From assembly GCA_037039925.1 (NCBI GenBank), contig JAXRKP010001049.1:47501-111500 (forward strand): DNA of 64,000 nt, in the 5' to 3' direction. Within the stretch, counting starts at the first letter, position 1. Every line of letters starts with the position of its first letter. The notes below the pieces were generated by a model. It was given only the letters and a program-made list of their open reading frames with translations. It did not search any database and was not told where the DNA came from. The stretch is from Doris montereyensis. Taxonomy: Eukaryota; Mollusca; Gastropoda; Nudibranchia; Dorididae. The translations under genes were made by a program, and so were the position numbers. Below are positions 59,901 through 64,000 of this stretch, one piece after another.

Positions 59901-61108
59901 TTGGAGTTTGGTGTAAGTCATAGTCATACTATGTGTTTACTGACAATATTTTGACTCTGTTGTATTTCCTCCTTCAAATAAAATGAAGTCCCTGTTCTTG
60001 GTTTTCTTTTTTAAAATTTGAAATGTTGGACAGATACTACATTGTATTTGACTTCTGTACTTATTTAAGTTTAAGTCATATTGTGTAGCCAATGGTTTAT
60101 AGTCTATCAGATTTTCTCAGCGATAGGATGACTACTAACGGTGCAGGGCATAACTGAATGAAAGTTCCCATTGTTCTTTTGTCTGCATTCCTTGAAACTT
60201 CTTTTGACTGATATATCAATCATGAATAGGTAGAGAGAAGAGGCACATTGAAGTTAAAAGATGGCCCAATCATATTGGAGTTTGGCCTAGACATGCGGTT
60301 TATGTTTGTCACAGTAGCTCATGGCTTTGAAGTATGACATTATATCATACTGTGGTTTCAATCTAATGGCTCATTCTTATTATGTACACTTTTATAGATA
60401 ATGTTGTAATTGATTGTTTTTTATTATAATGTAGTCTCATCGTTAATATATATGGCTAATTTTTGCCAGTCAACAATTTGTCATGCATTGTAACCACCCT
60501 ACATATACCTATCCAATGAAATGTAATAAAAGATGACCAGTTTCCTTTTCTTAACTCCACCCACTGCACTGTATAGGTTTTGTCCTATTGGATCACTGGT
60601 TTGTCTCTAGACAAGTAGAATTGAATAGTCTTCTACACTCCAACCATGGCTTTTTCCTTGATGTCATAAGTTGCATGATATTACCTGACGTTTTTAATTG
60701 ACTGGGTACGCATCACGTGTGAGCAGTTTTATTGGTCCCCCCGTCTTGCACTGGTTTTTTTGCTGATTTCAGTGGTATTTTACCTACTATTATTAAATAT
60801 ATTTTATCTGCTGAAACAACCCCTCACCCCCTACCCCCACCCGATTTCCAGGAAAAAAAACTATCACTACCTTTTCATTTTGCTTTTCAGACAAATTGCC
60901 CAAGCTTGGTTTTTGGAGTGGTGTTGCCATGGGCCTCATGGCAGGCCTTGTAAAACAATGTTATTTATCATCAGGTGATGATGCTGCACGTATCAAGAAA
61001 AAGCGTGTATTCAACATGTACCGGAGAGGGTGGTTCACAGACAGACCAGATGCAGAGGGTCAACAAGATGCAGAACTAGATGTCTCCTTTAGGGAGTATA
61101 GGCCTTGA
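53090..61108 (+). CDS. NDUFA11: NDUFA11-like subunit of mitochondrial complex I (4 exons)
   Basis: Exons: 53090-53273, 57484-57579, 59793-59912, 60891-61108; all introns are phase 1 and the 205-residue frame is unbroken. It belongs to the Tim17/Tim22/Tim23 fold group: Gly/Ala-rich membrane helices FGAFPGASIAAFHSN, SGVSYGVTVGLLTQF, NHVAGGFAAGSMIGV and GFWSGVAMGLMAGLVKQ. The run RNKEDAANHVAGGFAAG matches REKPDDPLNYFLGGCAGG of mammalian NDUFA11 (B14.7), an accessory complex I subunit in the inner mitochondrial membrane. Human NDUFA11 has 141 residues. The extra length here is an N-terminal stretch of about 35 residues and a charged C-terminal tail (KKKRVFNMYRRGWFTDRPDA...). TIMMDC1 or a Tim protein is the alternative; the REK-type loop and spacing favour NDUFA11. 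Confidence 0.72.
53560..53750 (+). repeat. Tandem duplication of about 92 bp with CRE palindromes
   Basis: Two copies sharing TGACGTCACA, GCAGGTCAC, TGTTGTAAGAAGCAA (copy 1 TGTTGTTAGAAGCAA) and CAAGCCTCAAATCAGTATT. TGACGTCA occurs at 53,571 and 53,663. Confidence 0.85.
53852..53927. repeat. (CT)n microsatellite
   Basis: About 37 CT units in NDUFA11-like intron 1. Confidence 0.97.
54060..56640. other. NDUFA11-like intron 1, middle part, nothing clear
   Basis: No exon or RT motif. A short (TA)n tract is at 56,067-56,088. Low-complexity C-rich patch near 55,280-55,340. Confidence 0.45.
56648..56947 (+). repeat. Repeat family B, copy 1 (5' part, cut by family A)
   Basis: Begins ACTGTTGTTACTGCCTAAAT, runs through CTCAACTGCAACTGCAGGTA and TTTCCATGCATTGTAAACAA, and stops where a family A copy begins at about 56,948. 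Matches copy 2 at 57,863 onward. Confidence 0.7.
56948..57340 (+). repeat. Interspersed repeat family A, copy 3 (first 390 bp)
   Basis: After a G run: GCACCTGGACTGGCAAGTTT, GGTTGATTTTCTGTTCTTTG, then a part missing in copy 2 but present in copy 1 (GACTGAGAAAGTGGCAG). Truncated before the second half of the element. Confidence 0.75.
57484..57579 (+). CDS. NDUFA11: NDUFA11-like exon 2
   Basis: The acceptor CTCTTAG ends at 57483. ASIAAFHSNALHRGQFTIMS, VAEKSFKHGTPW. Donor GTGAGT at 57580; phase 1. Confidence 0.8.
57863..59536 (+). mobile_element. Repeat family B, copy 2: complete inverted-repeat element with nested MITE
   Basis: Left end AGTAGTGACTGCCTAAATG...; right end 59,513-59,535 is its reverse complement with two mismatches in 23. 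Both subterminal zones repeat CGCCTAAATGCC or near variants several times, as transposase-binding arrays do. About 1.67 kb including the nested 472-bp MITE. No transposase gene seen. Confidence 0.75.
58105..58576 (+). mobile_element. pogo/Tigger-like MITE, 472 bp
   Basis: Starts CAGTGCAATCCCCGATAACG and ends with its inverted copy (TTATCGGGGATTGCACTG), flanked by TA on both sides. CAGTnnAA-CCCGAT-TAACGA ends and TA target sites are the mark of pogo/Tigger-type Tc1/mariner elements. Internal copies of AATAACGACAT-like words repeat the end motif. Confidence 0.85.
59793..59912 (+). CDS. NDUFA11: NDUFA11-like exon 3
   Basis: The acceptor CATATTGCAG ends at 59792. VSGVSYGVTVGLLTQFRNKE, DAANHVAGGFAAGSMIGVW. 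Donor GTAAGT at 59913; phase 1. Confidence 0.88.
60440..60745 (+). repeat. Repeat family B, copy 3 (internal part)
   Basis: ATGGCTAATTTTTGCCAGTC, TGTCATGCATTGTAACCACC, CTTAACTCCACCCACTGCAC and TTGGATCACTGGTTTGTCTC match the interior of copies 2 and 4. Lacks the ends. Confidence 0.7.
60891..61108 (+). CDS. NDUFA11: NDUFA11-like exon 4 with extended C-terminal tail
   Basis: The acceptor TGCTTTTCAG ends at 60890. KLPKLGFWSGVAMGLMAGLV, then SSGDDAARIKKKRVFNMYRR and an acidic tail to TGA at 61106-61108. The tail after the last helix is longer than in mammals. Confidence 0.85.
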
Positions 61109-61442
61109 TTTCATTTTTTGGTGTATTTTTGTCCTAGCGTCTTTCGTCTTTCCTCTCTTGGGTAAACTTATCCTACTCTTGACAGAAATTAGTTTTGAGA
61201 GAAAATTGTGACTGATTTACCTGTATGTGTGATGAATGCTTGCATCTCAAAAGTTTTACCTATTGTAGATTACAGTAAAGGAAAAAGAAAGGAAAATATA
61301 CCACTCTTGCGTGGTGAGGTGTATAATAGTTGACTAAAACTAAAACTCCTAAACAGCTGCGAGTTGGGAACGAGGACTTACGAAATAGTCATAGTCACAG
61401 CTTATACTTATATCACTTGTTTATTGTATATTGTGTTATTTG

Positions 61443-61448
61443 AATAAA
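61443..61448 (+). terminator. Probable polyadenylation signal of the NDUFA11-like gene
   Basis: AATAAA 335 bases after the stop codon, in a context without other strong candidates between them. Confidence 0.5.
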
Positions 61449-61800
61449 ATGATTTTAAAGATAGTGATGGGTTGATTCTTTTTTCAGTAATTTTCTTGTT
61501 TGTTTTCTTTGGCATAAAAAAATACATGTACTGCAGTCTTTCAGTCACACTATCATGACTACTATAATATATATATGGCAATGAAGATCAAATCAATGTA
61601 CCTGCTGGCACATGTAGTAGTACATGTATGTATGCCAATGCATTAAAGTTTTCCCCCATCAAATTTGAAATATAAGTGCAGAGTGCATGACTTGAATTGA
61701 CTTCATTGAACAATGCGAATGACTTTGCTATTGATCATTCATGGGAGTGGGAGTGTAATCATTAACTGTCTGAATGCCATGACCAACACAAATGTATGTT

Positions 61801-62371
61801 ATGGCAAGTAGATCGACACCTAGTCCAGTCCAGGTAGGTGGATCGACACCTAGCCCTGTCTAGGTAGGTGGATTGACACCTAGTCCAGTCCAGGTAGGTG
61901 GATCGACACCTAGTCCGGTCCAGGTAGGTGGATTGACACTTAGCCCAGTCCAGGTAGGTGGATTGACACCTAGCCCAGTCCAGGTAGGTGGATTGACACC
62001 TAGTCCGGTCCAGGTAGGTGGATTGACACCTAGCCCAGTCCAGGTAGGTGGATTGACACCTAGCCCAGTCCAGGTAGGTGGATTGACACCTAGTCCGGTC
62101 CAGGTAGGTGGATTGACACCTAGCCCAGTCCAGGTAGGTGGATTGACACCTAGTCCGGTCCAGGTAGGTGGATTGACACTTAGCCCAGTCCAGGTAGGTG
62201 GATCGACACCTAGCCCAGTCCAGGTAGGTGGATTGACACCTAGTCCGGTCCAGGTAGGTGGATTGACACCTAGCCCAGTCCAGGTAGGTGGATTGACACC
62301 TAGCCCAGTCCAGGTAGGTGGATTGACACCGAGCCCAGTCCAGGTAGGTGGATCGACACCTAGTCCCATCA
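61801..62371 (+). repeat. Minisatellite array, 30-bp unit, about 19 copies
   Basis: Unit CAGGTAGGTGGATTGACACC followed by TAGCCCAGTC, with C/T and A/G variants. Copies from 61,921 on keep exact 30-bp spacing. As 30 is a multiple of three, several frames stay open (TPSPVQVGGL on plus; CQSTYLDWAR and GVNPPTWTGL on minus). No start context, splice signals or homology support translation. Confidence 0.95.
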
Positions 62372-62759
62372 GAGACAGACAATAAAATGGATGTCTCATA
62401 TGCAGATCACAACACTGCACGTTAAAGATCCCTTGGCTGTTTACAGGGCAGTCCAGGCAAAATTAAAAATCCTCCCAAAAACCTCCAAAATCACGTTGGT
62501 TATGGATGTGCGTAAATCAATGAAATCAAAGTCTAGATTCACTTTATACTGGGTATCAGTAGTATCAATAGTATCATTCAATAACTCATGCCTATTGGGT
62601 TTTCGTTTTTTTTAAATTGAGAGAAGAAACCTTGACATTGTGTACTGTTTTGTGTCCTGTTCTTGTTTTTGACATGATCCAATCCATTGCTATCAAGAAA
62701 AGGAACGGTGATAATACTACATTAATAGACATCTTTGCTTGACTCCAGTAAGTATACTA
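62372..62759. other. Spacer between minisatellite and LINE fragment
   Basis: Contains CACGTTAAAGATCCCTTGGC just after the array, a word often found in dispersed invertebrate repeats; otherwise nothing clear. Confidence 0.3.
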
Positions 62760-64000
62760 AAGGGTTCTGTGAGGGTTTTATTGTGAATGACTTGGCATGT
62801 TGAAGAATCATATTATGTTGACTGTAGTAAACTAACTATTTTGGATGGGATTCCATGATATTTGAGTAGTTTCCACATTGTTGTTCGGTCTACACTATCT
62901 AAAGCTTTTTCCATGTCGATGTTCATATAAAATGGGGTATTCCATTCGATTGATTGTTCAATTATAATACGTAAGGTGCATATGTGATCTGTGCATGAAC
63001 GGTCATGTCTGAATCCTGTCTTTTCTTCTCTGAGACGTCCATCGATCTCCTTTTCATCCTTTCTATATATCTAATAAAATTCTATAGATGATTTTCCCGG
63101 TATGGATAAAAGTAAAAGAGTAATACCTCGCAAGTTCTTGCACTCTCTATGGTTTCCTTTCTTTGGTATTTTTACAATAATATAGCGATATTTCCAGTCT
63201 TTTAGGACCTTTTGTTTCCCAGATCTTGTGATGAAGTTTATGGAGCATGTCTACAGTTGTTCCGCTGGCTGCCTTTAGTAGTTTAGTACTTCAGGAAGTA
63301 TACCATCATCTGGTCCCGGTGCTTTGTTATTTTTGAGTTTTGCCACTGCCACAGCAGTTTGAATCTCTCTTTTTGATGGTGGATCTGTATTGATTTTCAA
63401 CATTGTCTTTGCTGGTGGGATGTCTTGAGGATCATTGGGTGCAGGACGGTTGTGGAGCTCTTCAAAGTATTCTCTCCATCTGTGTAGTAGATCTTTTGCA
63501 TTAGTTAATATTTTACCTTCTTTGTTTTGAACTGGTTGCTCAATAGTACGCCTTGTCCCAGCAAGTTTTCGTGTGATGTCGTACAGCTCTTTCACTTTCA
63601 TATTCTTTTGACCTGTTGCTGTTTCCGCTTGCTGTGCAACTTCTTGGTGTTTTTTTCTTGTCCTGCTTCACGCTTTTTCTTACTTCTTTATGAGCCATAT
63701 GATATTCTTCCTGTGTCTTCTTAGCTTTTGATGCTCTCGTCTTGCTGTTGTTTACCCTTGATTTTAGGTCCTTTCTGATTTTTATCTTTTGCATTGTTTC
63801 TAACGTTATCCAGTCCTTGTGTTGTCTTGTTTTCTTGGAAGTGGTTTCCCAGACTGTTTTTGTATGTTCCCATGCCTGTTCTACTGAAAAGTCCTTTTGG
63901 ATAAGGTTTGCTAATGGTGCGTAATGCTTTTTCGGTTTTACTTGGAACACTTTCTTAGTCTGTGGGTCCTGTAATACTAATAGCTCAGTGTTGTATTTAA
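62760..64000 (-). pseudogene. RTE-like LINE fragment running off the right edge
   Basis: Minus strand: basic linker (KTRQHKDWITLETMQKIKIR), EGKILTNAKDLLHRWREYFE, VAKLKNNKAPGPDDGILPEV, then in other frames RHDRSCTDHICTLRIIIEQS, NIDMEKALDSVDRTTMW and WKLLKYHGIPSKIVSLLQS. These are RT motifs 0 to A of RTE-type LINEs; the catalytic-motif region (YADD) is missing because the 3' part is lost. A different subfamily from the 31.7-kb element. Confidence 0.8.

Noticed and set aside
61762..62420. Frames of 170-206 codons in the 30-bp array as a repetitive secreted protein
   Set aside because: Equally open frames on both strands, no signal peptide or start context, and all explained by a unit length divisible by three.

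Overview
This is a window of an AT-rich, intron-rich animal nuclear genome. Every recognisable gene is split by GT-AG introns, microsatellites are long, and much of the rest is made of retroelements and inverted-repeat DNA elements. The gene set (Src-type kinase with a myristoylation/palmitoylation start, stathmin-domain protein, SARAF, complex I NDUFA11) is metazoan. Repeated AGATCTAGATC-like words and RTE-type LINEs would fit a mollusc, perhaps a heterobranch gastropod. That placement is inference; no species can be named from the sequence alone. There are no operons, CRISPR arrays or prokaryotic features. Four protein-coding genes can be assembled exon by exon. (1) 3.87-17.06 kb, plus strand: a complete Src-family tyrosine kinase in ten coding exons (lipidated N-terminus, SH3, SH2, kinase, C-terminal regulatory Tyr). 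Three frame shifts, one in an SH2 exon and two in the last exon, are either assembly errors or signs of decay. (2) 21.70-28.91 kb, minus strand: a four-exon stathmin-domain protein (STMND1-like) with an MGCKHSS lipidation start. (3) 39.11-50.56 kb, minus strand: seven-exon SARAF (TMEM66), the ER-membrane regulator of store-operated calcium entry, with one apparent frame shift in the last exon. (4) 53.09-61.11 kb, plus strand: four-exon NDUFA11-like subunit of mitochondrial complex I. SARAF and NDUFA11 are divergently arranged, with a 1-kb CT/GA tract between them. The four genes have unrelated cellular roles.

The rest is dominated by repeats. The intron between the SH2 and kinase exons carries a roughly 4-kb array of a 28-bp unit, and a 64-bp tandem array abuts the next kinase exon. 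A 30-bp array of about 19 copies lies downstream of NDUFA11. Non-LTR retroelements include a nearly full-length but frameshifted RTE-like LINE with repeated 5' monomers (about 31.7-35.03 kb), a decayed Jockey/CR1-like LINE (17.7-19.2 kb), an RTE-like fragment running off the right edge (62.76-64 kb) and smaller pieces. Two tRNA-derived SINE families are visible, one with a clear 10-bp target duplication and one copy turned into a 43-bp-arm fold-back.

Several families of inverted-repeat DNA elements are nested in one another in the SARAF and NDUFA11 introns: a G-run-bounded repeat (A), an element with AGTAGTGAC ends and CGCCTAAATGCC subterminal motifs (B), a pogo/Tigger-like MITE inside B, and a 2-kb element (C) inside another B copy. 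A 226-230-bp-arm fold-back lies in the stathmin-gene intron and a 40-bp-stem hairpin in a SARAF intron.

I found no gene cluster that amounts to a new multi-gene system. The most unusual material is repeat architecture: the SINE fold-back, the large palindromes and the nested families. All calls come from reading the sequence; no database search was run.
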